This document shows positions 24,980 through 33,587 of a DNA stretch of 64,000 nt, piece by piece (positions within the stretch are counted from its first letter, which is position 1; each line of letters opens with the position of its first letter). Location: NCBI GenBank assembly GCA_900751885.1, contig CAADTH010000045.1:163866-227865 (forward strand), given 5' to 3'. The stretch is from Clostridia bacterium (lineage in GTDB: Bacteria; Bacillota; Clostridia; UBA1381). The notes below the pieces were generated by a model, which saw only the letters and a program-made list of their open reading frames with translations, was not told the DNA's origin and did not search any database. The position numbers and the translations under genes are program-made.

Positions 24980-26158
24980 TTATTCTTTGATACCAAGGTA
25001 ATTGTATACTGACTTCACTTTGCCTGTCTTGACAATCTCCGCCAAATCATTGTACACAACCTTGATATCATCTGTTCTTACGTCACGTCCGCCCAAGCCG
25101 TAGGTATACGCTACAACTGGAACATCCGCCTTGCCGTACATTGCGCTTGTCACGTCTGTAAACAGCGGACCGCCGGCAGCGTTAAAGCTCTCCGCCTTGT
25201 CCATGACTGCAACAGCTTTCAAGCCCTTGAGTGCTTCCACGATTTCATCCACTGGGAATGGACGGAATACGCGAATCTTAATTAGTCCCACCTTCTCGCC
25301 CTTTGCGCGAAGTTCGTTGACAACAGCCTTCGCTGTACCGGCTGTAGAACCGATAACAACGATTGCCGACTCTGCGTCATCCATCATATATTCCTCAAAC
25401 AGACCATATTTTCTGCCTGTCAGCTTATAGAATTCATCCGCAACATCCAGGATGACCTTCTTTGCGTTCTTCATCGCTTCTGCCTGCTGACGCTTATGCT
25501 CGAAGTAATAAGGTGGCATATCCAAAGGTCCCATCGAAAGGGTACCGTCCGGCTTCAGTAGATAATCCTGCGGCTGATATTCGCCCACAAATTTCTTTAC
25601 TTCATCGTCTTCCATCAGCTCAATTACTTCAACAGAATGGCTTGTGATAAATCCATCATAACAATCCATAACCGGAAGAGATACGTCCTGATGCTCTCCG
25701 ATTCGAACTGCCATGATGAAGTTATCATAAGCCTCCTGATTGGTTTCGCCATAAATCTGAATCCAGCCGGAATCCCTTGCGCCCATCGTATCAGAATGGT
25801 CGTTGTGAATATTGATTGGACCAGAAAGTGCGCGGTTTACTGCCGCCAGTACGATTGGAAGACGGCAGGAAGCCGCTATGTAAAGCATTTCCCACATCAG
25901 TGCAAGACCATTTGCACTCGTCGCTGTCATGGTTCTTCCGCCTGCTGCCTCAGAACCGATACAAGCTGACATTGCGCTGTGCTCGGATTCTACCGGAACG
26001 AACTGTGTATCTACCAGACCATTGTTTACAAATGCCGCAAAATACTGCGGTACTTCTGTAGAAGGTGTGATAGGGAACGCAGCCACGACATCCGGATTGA
26101 TTTGGCGCATTGCTACCGCAACGGCCTCGTTACCACTTAATCTATCTCTTTTTGCCAT
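24980..26158 (-). CDS. porA: 2-oxoacid (pyruvate):ferredoxin oxidoreductase, alpha subunit
   Basis: 392 residues. The family N-terminus 'LSGNEAVAVAMRQINPDVVA' and 'FPITPSTEVPQYFA' is followed by the pyrimidine-binding region 'TSANGLALMWEMLYIA' and, further on, 'VVIGSTAGTAKAVVNELR'. The ATG at 26158 follows AAGGAGGG; the longer ORF start has no SD. It is cotranscribed with porC, porD and porB. Confidence 0.94.
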   Translation of the reverse strand: MAKRDRLSGNEAVAVAMRQINPDVVAAFPITPSTEVPQYFAAFVNNGLVDTQFVPVESEHSAMSACIGSEAAGGRTMTATSANGLALMWEMLYIAASCRLPIVLAAVNRALSGPINIHNDHSDTMGARDSGWIQIYGETNQEAYDNFIMAVRIGEHQDVSLPVMDCYDGFITSHSVEVIELMEDDEVKKFVGEYQPQDYLLKPDGTLSMGPLDMPPYYFEHKRQQAEAMKNAKKVILDVADEFYKLTGRKYGLFEEYMMDDAESAIVVIGSTAGTAKAVVNELRAKGEKVGLIKIRVFRPFPVDEIVEALKGLKAVAVMDKAESFNAAGGPLFTDVTSAMYGKADVPVVAYTYGLGGRDVRTDDIKVVYNDLAEIVKTGKVKSVYNYLGIKE

Positions 26159-26175
26159 GTATTTTACCCTCCTTA

Positions 26176-26481
26176 TTAACCTTCCTGCGTCATTTCGATT
26201 GCGCCGAACGGACACTGATTTGCACATACGCCGCAACCTTTACAATGATCATAGTCGATTCCTGTCATTTTTCCATCTACTACCTTGATGGATGAATCCG
26301 GACATACCGGGAAGCAAATCAAGCACTGCTTACATTTGTCCGCGCTCCACTCCGGGCGGTCGCTTCTCCACTCACCGGTAATCGTATCCTCCGCGGAGCC
26401 TGCAACTGTGACATTGCCCGCCGGGGTGATGTCCTTCCAGGAAATATTATCTAAATCCCATGTAATCTTCTTTTCACTCAT
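26176..26481 (-). CDS. porD: 2-oxoacid:ferredoxin oxidoreductase, delta (ferredoxin-like) subunit
   Basis: 101 residues with two [4Fe-4S] motifs, 'CKQCLICFPVCP' and 'CKGCGVCANQCP', carrying electrons from the catalytic core to external ferredoxin. Its ATG overlaps the porC stop by four bases. Confidence 0.94.
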   Translation of the reverse strand: MSEKKITWDLDNISWKDITPAGNVTVAGSAEDTITGEWRSDRPEWSADKCKQCLICFPVCPDSSIKVVDGKMTGIDYDHCKGCGVCANQCPFGAIEMTQEG

Positions 26482-27056
26482 AGCCCTTTTACCTCCTCCA
26501 TGGACATTTTAAGCGCATTCATATTCCCCTCGATAACCTGTGGCTTCGATGCAAATTTATGCTTGAAGGAATCTTCCATATCCTTGATAAATTCATCGAC
26601 ATCCATGATTCCTGTCACCTTGACAGTGGCAGCAAGCATCGGTGTGTTTGGGAAATATTTGCCCAGGCACTCAACGGAAATCTTTCTCGCGTCAATTGTG
26701 CAGACCTTTCCCTTGTATCCGCCCAATTTTTCTCTGATTTCCTCTGGAGATTTTGCTGTGTTGATAATGATTCCACCATCCTCTGAAAGACCTGCTGTTA
26801 CTTTTACCGCGTCAATCAAAGTCTCATCTACTACTACAACGTATCCAGGCTCATAGATATTGCTGTGAACCGTAATCGGCTCATCACTGATTCTGTTATA
26901 TGCTGTAATTGGTGCACCCATACGCTCAGGACCGTACTCCGGAAAACCCTGAATGTATTTACCTGTGTTAAAAGCCGCGTCTGCCAACAACAAAGAAGCG
27001 GTCTTTGCACCTTGTCCTCCTCTGCCATGCCATCTGATCTCTACCACTTTTGACAT
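26478..27056 (-). CDS. porC: 2-oxoacid:ferredoxin oxidoreductase, gamma subunit
   Basis: 192 residues, beginning 'VVEIRWHGRGGQGAKTASLL', the hallmark of the gamma subunit, with 'GYVVVVDETLID' and 'PNTPMLAATVKVTG' later. The ATG at 27056 follows GGGAGGG; the ORF extends further upstream without an SD. It is the first gene of the por operon. Confidence 0.93.
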   Translation of the reverse strand: MSKVVEIRWHGRGGQGAKTASLLLADAAFNTGKYIQGFPEYGPERMGAPITAYNRISDEPITVHSNIYEPGYVVVVDETLIDAVKVTAGLSEDGGIIINTAKSPEEIREKLGGYKGKVCTIDARKISVECLGKYFPNTPMLAATVKVTGIMDVDEFIKDMEDSFKHKFASKPQVIEGNMNALKMSMEEVKGL

Positions 27057-27152
27057 AAAGGTATTCCCTCCCTCAGATTTAAAGTTAGTATGTATTTTAT
27101 AATGCTCAAAACAATGTAGTATCTGCACAATTTCCAGCATTATACGCCTAAT

Positions 27153-27181
27153 ATTATATCAATATAAAAACTGCCTGTCAA
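27153..27181 (-). promoter_or_regulatory. Consensus promoter of porCDAB
   Basis: TTGACA and TATAAT with a 17-base spacer on the minus strand, leaving an untranslated leader of about 90 bases. Confidence 0.82.
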
Positions 27182-27238
27182 GGAACATGCTTAAAAAACA
27201 AATAACAATAAGTTTTTCTTGTTCCAGACAAAATTTAG

Positions 27239-27760
27239 CTAGTTTTTCAGCATATTTCCGTCCGCATCCCGCGCGGGCGTCCCACTTAAAATGAGCACCC
27301 CATCGACAAAGCCCCAAATCAGCCCACCGATTCCGCAGGTCACCAGCGTCACCATAATCTGTGCGATTCCAATGCCGATATATCCCATATAGAATCTTCC
27401 CACGCCGAAGGCTCCCAAAAAAATTTGCAGAAGCGCCGCAACGGAGCGTGAACAGGTCGATTCCCGTCCTTGTGTCTGATAAGAATACGAAAAGGCACTA
27501 TTTTCATTCGTCCACTGTCCGCCCCAGGCGGCATTGTCTTTCGGGTCTCCCTCTTGATTCGGCTGTGCAATGCCGCTTTTTGTGTATTCCTGCTTGCCTG
27601 CTCCCTCCTGTGCCGTCGGCACAGGCACTATTTGCTCTGCACTCTCCTGCACTTCTATGCTCTGTTGTATCTCTCTCGGCTCGTCCTGTGCTTTATTGTC
27701 CTCACCGCAGTATGGGCATCTGTCTGAATCTATTTTTCTGCCGCATTCTCTGCAAAACAT
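27239..27760 (-). CDS. Zinc-ribbon / TM2-domain membrane protein
   Basis: 173 residues: an N-terminal zinc ribbon ('CRECG' ... 'CPYCGE'), an 80-residue Gln/Glu-rich linker, then a TM2 domain ('ALLQIFLGAFGVGRFYMGY' and a second helix with 'CGIGGLIWGFVDGVLIL'). TM2 proteins are two-helix membrane proteins of unknown role. The ATG at 27760 is seven bases from GGGGG, while ATG 27766 is too close. It lies two bases after the rarA stop. Confidence 0.85.
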   Translation of the reverse strand: MFCRECGRKIDSDRCPYCGEDNKAQDEPREIQQSIEVQESAEQIVPVPTAQEGAGKQEYTKSGIAQPNQEGDPKDNAAWGGQWTNENSAFSYSYQTQGRESTCSRSVAALLQIFLGAFGVGRFYMGYIGIGIAQIMVTLVTCGIGGLIWGFVDGVLILSGTPARDADGNMLKN

Positions 27761-27762
27761 AT

Positions 27763-29037
27763 TCATTCCCCCTTGATTCTGCGCCAATATTCGCGTGCTG
27801 CATCTTCTGTTTTGTTTTCCCCAAACTCATAGTATACCTTATCGCAAATTGCGTCCGGCAAATACTGCTGGGGCGTGTAGTGATTCTCATAGCTATGCGG
27901 ATATTTATATTCTATTCCCCTGCCGAGCTTCTTTGCGCCGCCGTAGTGGGCATCCTTCAAATGGGCAGGAATATCCCCTGTGTCCATCGTCTCCAAATCA
28001 CGCATTGCCGCGTCGATTGCACAGATGCCTGAGTTGGATTTCGGCGCGGTTGCAAGCAGAATCACCGCGTCGGCAAGCGGAATTCTGGCTTCTGGAAATC
28101 CAAGCTGAAGCGCACTGTCCACACATGCCTTTACCACAGAGATTGCCTGCGGATACGCAAGTCCGATATCCTCCGCCGCCGTCACCAACAGCCTGCGGCA
28201 GATACTCGGAAGGTCGTCCGCCGCAATCAGCCTTGCCAGATAATGTACCGCGGCACTTGGGTCGCTTCCTCGAATTGATTTTTGAAACGCGCTTAAAATA
28301 TCATAGTGGCTGTCTCCATCCCTGTCATAGCGCATTGCCTTTTTCTGCGTCGCCTGCTGTGCTGTGTCCAGTGTGATGTGGATTGTGCCCTTTTTATCCG
28401 GCACGGTCGCAAGCAGTGAAACCTCGAGCGCATTGACTGCCTTTCGCACATCACCGCCTGACACATGGGCGATATGTGAAATTGCCTCCTCGTCCACCTC
28501 GATGGTATACTCCTTATAGTCCTCCTTCTGCGCAAGCTCCGATGCGCGTCGGAGCGCCTGTTCGACATCCTTCGGCTCAACCGGCAAAAACTCAAACACC
28601 ACAGAGCGTGACAGCACCGCGTTGTATATGTAAAAGTACGGATTCTCGGTGGTGCTTGCAATCACCGTGATTTTCCCGTTTTCCATAAATTCCAGAAGCG
28701 ATTGCTGCTGCTTTTTATTAAAGTGCTGAATCTCGTCCAAATACAGCAATACCCCATTCATGGTGAGAAGGCTGTCGAGCGACTCAATGATTCGCCTGAT
28801 ATCCGCCACCGACGCGGTTGTCGCGTTGAGCCGGTACAGCTTCTTTCCAGTTTTCGACGCGATGATGTTTGCAACGGTTGTCTTGCCTGTACCGCTCGGT
28901 CCGTAAAAAATCATATTCGGTGTGTCTCCGCTTGTGATGATATTTCGAAGAAGCTTCCCCTCTCCTATCAGCTGTTCCTGCCCCACCACCTCGTCGAGCG
29001 TTACCGGACGAATCCGGTCAGCAAGCGGTGTTTTCAT
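27763..29037 (-). CDS. rarA: Replication-associated recombination ATPase RarA (MgsA)
   Basis: An AAA+ ATPase that acts at stalled forks. The 424 residues contain 'MIFYGPSGTGKTTVANIIA' (Walker A, about residues 42-60), 'LYLDEIQHFNKKQQQ' (Walker B), sensor 1 'VIASTTENPYF', and the C-terminal MgsA tetramerisation domain ('YKYPHSYENHYTPQQYLPD'). An SD precedes ATG 29037. The GNAT gene upstream is 12 bases away. Confidence 0.95.
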   Translation of the reverse strand: MKTPLADRIRPVTLDEVVGQEQLIGEGKLLRNIITSGDTPNMIFYGPSGTGKTTVANIIASKTGKKLYRLNATTASVADIRRIIESLDSLLTMNGVLLYLDEIQHFNKKQQQSLLEFMENGKITVIASTTENPYFYIYNAVLSRSVVFEFLPVEPKDVEQALRRASELAQKEDYKEYTIEVDEEAISHIAHVSGGDVRKAVNALEVSLLATVPDKKGTIHITLDTAQQATQKKAMRYDRDGDSHYDILSAFQKSIRGSDPSAAVHYLARLIAADDLPSICRRLLVTAAEDIGLAYPQAISVVKACVDSALQLGFPEARIPLADAVILLATAPKSNSGICAIDAAMRDLETMDTGDIPAHLKDAHYGGAKKLGRGIEYKYPHSYENHYTPQQYLPDAICDKVYYEFGENKTEDAAREYWRRIKGE

Positions 29038-29049
29038 ATCTGTTCCTCC

Positions 29050-29547
29050 TTATTTGACCAGTGCATAGAGATGGGAATCCTGCAATTTTCCATTCTTATA
29101 AATGCTTTTTTTCAGCACTGCCTCACGCACAAATCCTGCCTTCTCCAACACTCTTTGAGACGCCTTGTTTTCGGCAAACACCTCCGCCTGAATCCGTACG
29201 ATGTCAAACACCTCGAAGGCTTCCCTGCAAACCTCCCGGACCGCCTGCGGTATCATCCCACGTCCCCAATACTCCTCGCCCAGCCAGTACCCAAGCTCTG
29301 CGCTTTTTTCATGGACATCTGTTTGGCAGTGCACGCTGATACTGCCGGCCGCCTTCCCATCCACCTCAACCGCATAATTTATTTGCTTTTCTGCATCCGC
29401 GTTTTGACACAACTCAATGAAAAACTGCGCATCCTGTTTTGTATATGGGTGTGGAAATACATTGGTAAGATGTTTCGCAATTTTTTCATTGTTTGCATGA
29501 TATAACAGACTCTCCGCGTCGTCCAAACTCCAGTTGCGAAGCTTCAT
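29050..29547 (-). CDS. GNAT acetyltransferase (RimJ/RimL type)
   Basis: 165 residues beginning 'MKLRNWSLDDAESLLYHANN', the RimJ/L start pattern. The acetyl-CoA binding region 'LGEEYWGRGMIPQAVREVC' and the C-terminal 'NKASQRVLEKAGFVREAVL' are typical. Substrate (ribosomal protein N-terminus or small molecule) is unknown. Confidence 0.9.
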   Translation of the reverse strand: MKLRNWSLDDAESLLYHANNEKIAKHLTNVFPHPYTKQDAQFFIELCQNADAEKQINYAVEVDGKAAGSISVHCQTDVHEKSAELGYWLGEEYWGRGMIPQAVREVCREAFEVFDIVRIQAEVFAENKASQRVLEKAGFVREAVLKKSIYKNGKLQDSHLYALVK

Positions 29548-29614
29548 TTTCTTCCCCCTTTAAGAAAAAAGTGCGCCACTCTCTCGAGCCGGATACGCAC
29601 TTCTCAATCACTCA

Positions 29615-30415
29615 CTATTGCTTGTCAATCTCCCGCTTCAGCGCTTCAATCTCTTCCTGTGTGACCGTGGTCAAATATGACCGCCTGCACTCGTCCAAAC
29701 GCGCCAACAGCTCCGCTGCCTTCCCATCGTTCCCACACTTGTGGGCAATCATCGCACCGTGATAATACGCTTCCACAAACTTCGGCTGTGACTCGACCAG
29801 CTTGTCGGAAATCTCCGACGCCTTTTCATATTCGCCCAAACGGTAATATACGACAGACAGATTGTCCTGGATATCCCTGTCATCCGAATTATAGTCATAC
29901 GCCTCCAGACAGAATTTCAATGTCTCCTGCAAATCCTCCTGTTGAAGCAGCTTAAAATATCCAAGCATTCCATACATCGCGGAATTTTTGTATACCTCAA
30001 ACAGCTCCTCCGCTTCCTCGACTGCCTCGTCCATGCGTCCCAATTTATAAAGCACCATACATTTGTTTTGCTTTGCATAGTATTTTTTCTCTTTTTCCAA
30101 ATGCCGGTTCATCAAAATGCCATTTAAGACCGTTTCGGCTTCCTCAGGACGTCCTGTGCGAAGCAGAATATACGCATATGAAGTCTTGATGGTCACATTC
30201 GCCCTGCCTGTATCGACCGCTTTTTTATACCACTTGAGCGTTTGTTCTTCATCGCCCGCAGCAAACGCCCTGTTTCCCTTTGTGGTGTAATACGCCGGAA
30301 TCGACGTATACACCGCGTATCCGGCGGCAAGCCCCAGCGCAATGACTCCCAAAATCGGATTGATAAAAAAGCATACGACAACAATGATTGCAATTAAAAT
30401 TACATATTTTATCAC
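29615..30415 (-). CDS. Membrane-anchored TPR protein
   Basis: 266 residues. The first 45 residues hold two hydrophobic segments; the remainder is a helical TPR array (repeats around 'GNRAFAAGDEEQTLKWYKKA', 'TSYAYILLRTGRPEEAETVL', 'LSVVYYRLGEYEKASEISDK'). It likely scaffolds protein contacts at the membrane; the partner is unknown. It lies between asnS (17 bases upstream) and the GNAT gene. Confidence 0.82.
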   Translation of the reverse strand: MIKYVILIAIIVVVCFFINPILGVIALGLAAGYAVYTSIPAYYTTKGNRAFAAGDEEQTLKWYKKAVDTGRANVTIKTSYAYILLRTGRPEEAETVLNGILMNRHLEKEKKYYAKQNKCMVLYKLGRMDEAVEEAEELFEVYKNSAMYGMLGYFKLLQQEDLQETLKFCLEAYDYNSDDRDIQDNLSVVYYRLGEYEKASEISDKLVESQPKFVEAYYHGAMIAHKCGNDGKAAELLARLDECRRSYLTTVTQEEIEALKREIDKQ

Positions 30416-30432
30416 ACACTACATCTCTTTTC

Positions 30433-31827
30433 CTAAAATTCTGCTGTCCCAACTGTGCGAGGGAACGGAAGCACGTCACGGATGTTGCTCATCCCTGTGA
30501 TATACATGACTGCACGCTCAAACCCAAGCCCAAATCCCGCGTGCTTGTTTGAGCCGTATTTGCGAAGATCCAGATACCACGAATAATCCTCCTCGCGGAG
30601 ATCCAGCTCCTTCATGCGCGCGCAGAGCACCTCGTAGTCCTCTTCCCTCTGGCTTCCGCCGATAATCTCCCCGATTCCCGGAACCAGCACATCCACAGCC
30701 GCAACTGTTTTGCCGTCCTCATTGAGCTTCATATAGAACGCCTTAATTTCCTTTGGATAATCGGTTACAAACACAGGACGTTTGTAAACAACCTCTGTGA
30801 GATACCGCTCATGCTCTGTCTGTAAATCGCATCCCCATTCAACTGGATATTCAAACTCCTCTGCGTGCTGTTTCAAAATCTCAACCGCCTCTGTGTATGT
30901 CACATGGGCGAACTTGTTATTCACGACATTATGAAGCCTGTCTAATAGCCCCTTATCCACAAACTGGTTGAAAAACGCCATCTCCTCCGGCGCGTTCTCT
31001 AAGCAATAGTTGATGATATATTTGAGCATATCCTCTGCCAAATCCATATCATCTGCAAGGTCTGCAAACGCCATCTCAGGCTCAATCATCCAAAATTCTG
31101 CCGCATGGCGCGTCGTGTTGGAATTCTCTGCGCGGAAGGTTGGTCCGAAGGTATACACGTTTCGAAACGCCATACAGTACGTCTCCACATTGAGCTGACC
31201 GCTCACAGTCAGATTCGCCTTCTTCCCAAAAAAGTCCTGGGAGTAGTCGATTTCTCCCTCCTTGGTGCGCGGCGGATTTTCCATATCCAGCGTCGTCACC
31301 TGGAACATCTCCCCTGCGCCCTCACAGTCGCTCGCCGTAATAATCGGCGTGTGGACATATACAAATCCTCTCTCCTGGAAAAATTGATGAATCGCATACG
31401 CAATCATTGAGCGCACACGAAATACTGCTGAAAACGTGTTTGTTCTCGGACGAAGATGCGCCTGTGTGCGCAAAAATTCAAAGCTGTGACGCTTTTTCTG
31501 AAGCGGATACTCCGGCGTGGACTCTCCCTCAATCAAAACAGTCTGCGCCTTCATCTCAAATGGCTGTTTTGCCTCCGGTGTCAGTGTCAGAATCCCTGTC
31601 GCTGTGATTGCCGCGCCGACATTAAGCTTTGAAAGCGCTTCAAAGTTATCCAGATTCTCCTGTTCAATCACAATTTGCAAATTCTTAAAAAAGGAGCCGT
31701 CATTGAGCTCAATAAACCCAAAATTCTTTGAAACACGGATGGTTCTCACCCATCCTGAAACCGTGACCTGCTTGTCTTTGTACTCTTCCGTCATGCGGAA
31801 CAGCTGTTTAACCACTGTCTTTTCCAT
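30433..31827 (-). CDS. asnS: Asparaginyl-tRNA synthetase
   Basis: 464 residues, class II synthetase. The N-terminal OB-fold ('VTVSGWVRTIRVSKNFGFI') binds the anticodon. Catalytic motif 2 'FRAENSNTTRHAAEFWMIE' and C-terminal motif 3 'GFGLGFERAVMYITG' are present. The ATG at 31827 follows AAGGAG; the 144-base longer ORF has no SD. It is directly downstream of asnA. Confidence 0.96.
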   Translation of the reverse strand: MEKTVVKQLFRMTEEYKDKQVTVSGWVRTIRVSKNFGFIELNDGSFFKNLQIVIEQENLDNFEALSKLNVGAAITATGILTLTPEAKQPFEMKAQTVLIEGESTPEYPLQKKRHSFEFLRTQAHLRPRTNTFSAVFRVRSMIAYAIHQFFQERGFVYVHTPIITASDCEGAGEMFQVTTLDMENPPRTKEGEIDYSQDFFGKKANLTVSGQLNVETYCMAFRNVYTFGPTFRAENSNTTRHAAEFWMIEPEMAFADLADDMDLAEDMLKYIINYCLENAPEEMAFFNQFVDKGLLDRLHNVVNNKFAHVTYTEAVEILKQHAEEFEYPVEWGCDLQTEHERYLTEVVYKRPVFVTDYPKEIKAFYMKLNEDGKTVAAVDVLVPGIGEIIGGSQREEDYEVLCARMKELDLREEDYSWYLDLRKYGSNKHAGFGLGFERAVMYITGMSNIRDVLPFPRTVGTAEF

Positions 31828-31837
31828 CTGCTTCTCC

Positions 31838-32845
31838 TTATAATAAATCAATATTGTCTCTCTCACACTGCTCGTGCATTTCCTCGCTCCAAATGGACGC
31901 CTGCACCTCCCCGATATGCGCCTTTCCCAGCATATACATACAAAGGCGCGACTGTCCGATTCCGCCGCCAATCGTATAAGGCAGCTCCCGATTCAAAAGC
32001 TTTTTGTGAAACTCCATCTCCAGACGCTTCTCACAGCCTGCCTCTTTGATCTGCTTTTGCAATGCTTCCTCGTCCACGCGGATTCCCATACTGGATATCT
32101 CATACGCAATATCGAGCACAGGATAATATAAAATGATGTCACCGTTCAGCTCCCAATCATCGTAATCCGGCGCACGCCCATCATGCCGCTGTCCTGATTT
32201 CAGTGTTCCACCGATTTTCATAATAAATACAGCTTTTTTCTCGCGCGCGATTTCGTTTTCCCTCTCTTTTGGAGAAAGACTCGGATATCTGTCCTCCAGC
32301 TCCTGCGTGGTGATAAACGTAATATCCTCCGGAATGGTATTATCAAGCACCGGGTATTTCTCGCATACCGCCCGCTGGGTATTTTTCACGGCTTCAAAAA
32401 TCTTCTTCACAGTCTCTCTTAATGTCTGCTCGGTGCGCTCCTGTTTTGTGATGACCTTCTCCCAGTCCCACTGGTCAACATACATCGAATGGAGGTTGTC
32501 AAATTCCTCGTCGCGCCGGATTGCGTTCATGTCCGTATAGAGCCCTTCTCCCGGCTGGAAGCCATATCTTGCAAGCGCCATCCGCTTCCACTTTGCAAGC
32601 GAATGGACAATTTCTACATTCTGTCCGCCGATTGCAGGTACATCAAAGCTGACCGGACGCTCCACTCCGTTTAGATTGTCATTGAGCCCAGACTCCGGAC
32701 GGACAAACAGCGGAGCGGATACTCTCTGCAAATGAAGCGCCATAGAAAGCTCCCTTTGGAACGTATCCTTGATATATTTGATTGCCGTCTCTGTATCGCG
32801 GATTCCAAGCGGCGACCGATACCCTTTCGGTAAAATTAATGACAT
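31838..32845 (-). CDS. asnA: Aspartate-ammonia ligase (asparagine synthetase A)
   Basis: Makes asparagine from aspartate, ammonia and ATP. The 335 residues match the AsnA family: 'RVSAPLFVRPESGLNDNLNG', 'HSLAKWKRMALARYGF', 'YTDMNAIRRDE', and the C-terminal 'PYTIGGGIGQSRLCMYML'. The ATG at 32845 follows GGGAGG. It is paired with asnS, linking asparagine synthesis with charging. Confidence 0.96.
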   Translation of the reverse strand: MSLILPKGYRSPLGIRDTETAIKYIKDTFQRELSMALHLQRVSAPLFVRPESGLNDNLNGVERPVSFDVPAIGGQNVEIVHSLAKWKRMALARYGFQPGEGLYTDMNAIRRDEEFDNLHSMYVDQWDWEKVITKQERTEQTLRETVKKIFEAVKNTQRAVCEKYPVLDNTIPEDITFITTQELEDRYPSLSPKERENEIAREKKAVFIMKIGGTLKSGQRHDGRAPDYDDWELNGDIILYYPVLDIAYEISSMGIRVDEEALQKQIKEAGCEKRLEMEFHKKLLNRELPYTIGGGIGQSRLCMYMLGKAHIGEVQASIWSEEMHEQCERDNIDLL

Positions 32846-32874
32846 ACTCTCGTCCTCCCTCACTCTCGTCGAAT

Positions 32875-33051
32875 CTATTGCTCTTTCTCTACTATCGTTA
32901 TATTGTCAAGCGTCTGCTTTAAATTCTTTCTGACATCCGCAAGATACTTCTCGCGCAGACATTTTTGTTCCTTCTCTTCCTCCTGTGTCAGTCCAACGCT
33001 TCTCTGTTTTCTGGAAAGCTCACTGATTCGGTCCATTGATTTTCGGTCCAT
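32875..33051 (-). CDS. DUF896 family small protein (YnzC-like)
   Basis: A 58-residue helical-hairpin protein translated as MDRKSMDRISELSRKQRSVG, then LTQEEEKEQ and 'CLREKYLADVRKNLKQTLDNI', the DUF896 pattern. GGAGG lies six bases before the ATG. YnzC of Bacillus belongs to the SOS regulon, but no SOS box was seen here. It is the first gene before asnA (29-base gap). Confidence 0.85.
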   Translation of the reverse strand: MDRKSMDRISELSRKQRSVGLTQEEEKEQKCLREKYLADVRKNLKQTLDNITIVEKEQ

Positions 33052-33078
33052 ATAGACCCTCCCTTTGCGTTTTCTACT

Positions 33079-33107
33079 ATTTTACCCCAATTCCAAAAAA
33101 AATTCAA
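33079..33107 (-). promoter_or_regulatory. Promoter for the DUF896-asnA-asnS operon
   Basis: TTGAAT and TAAAAT separated by 17 bases on the minus strand, 28 bases upstream of the DUF896 start. Confidence 0.6.
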
Positions 33108-33176
33108 GGTCAAGTTTCCAAATCCTCCGCCCCCACATACTATGATATTACAATAGAGATAAGGAGGTCTGATAAG

Positions 33177-33311
33177 ATGTGGAATACAGAAGGTTGTGAC
33201 GACATGATAATCTACATCATACTACTCGTCCTTATCATCTGTTGCTTTGCGACCAACCTTGTGAACAAGGCGCTGTCGAGGCCCCTGCTTGTTTCGCACA
33301 GCAGTGCATAA
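33177..33311 (+). CDS. 44-residue Cys-containing membrane peptide
   Basis: Starts MWNTEGCDDM, then one hydrophobic helix 'IIYIILLVLIICCFATNLV' and a short basic tail. AAGGAGG lies seven bases before the ATG, a very strong SD. No known family is recognised with certainty; size and composition recall YjcZ-like small sporulation peptides. It is the first of two such genes on the plus strand. Confidence 0.6.
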   Translation: MWNTEGCDDMIIYIILLVLIICCFATNLVNKALSRPLLVSHSSA

Positions 33312-33317
33312 TCACTC

Positions 33318-33357
33318 TGCCTGCGGCGGACCGGCAAGCGCCCGACAGCCGCAGGCA
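33318..33357 (+). other. Stem-loop between the two small peptide genes
   Basis: TGCCTGCGGC pairs perfectly with GCCGCAGGCA across a 20-base loop; no T-run follows. It could be an RNA-stability element or attenuator between the two genes. Confidence 0.55.
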
Positions 33358-33431
33358 ACATATGAATCTGCACTTTAATGCAAGGACCGTACTTAGCGTC
33401 AAGGAATCTAACGTAGAAAGGAGGTACCATC

Positions 33432-33524
33432 ATGGGTGACTGCTGCAACAATTCCTTCTTCGATATGGATATGGTTTTGTGGGTTTTGATTATCATTGTT
33501 ATCTTGACATGCTGCTGCAACTAA
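33432..33524 (+). CDS. 30-residue Cys-rich membrane peptide
   Basis: Translates as MGDCCNNSFFDMDM followed by one hydrophobic helix and the C-terminal CCCN. AAAGGAGG lies before the ATG at a normal distance. Cysteines cluster at both ends (CC and CCC). It resembles the first peptide in layout (short polar N-terminus, single helix) and is followed by a small hairpin and a strong terminator. The function is unknown; YjcZ-like spore peptides are the closest idea. Confidence 0.6.
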   Translation: MGDCCNNSFFDMDMVLWVLIIIVILTCCCN

Positions 33525-33552
33525 ACTTCACATAAGCGGCTTTGCCGCTTTC

Positions 33553-33587
33553 CATAAAAAAACTGCCGAACAGGCAGTTTTTTTATG
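33553..33587. terminator. Bidirectional terminator
   Basis: A perfect 15-bp stem CATAAAAAAACTGCC with its complement and a five-base loop. It serves the small-peptide genes (plus) and the nitroreductase (minus). Confidence 0.93.

Noticed and set aside
27056..27240. Rex operator in front of porCDAB
   Set aside because: No TTGTGA-N6-TCACAA or TTGTTAA-N4-TTAACAA-like palindrome was seen; only an AT-rich stretch.
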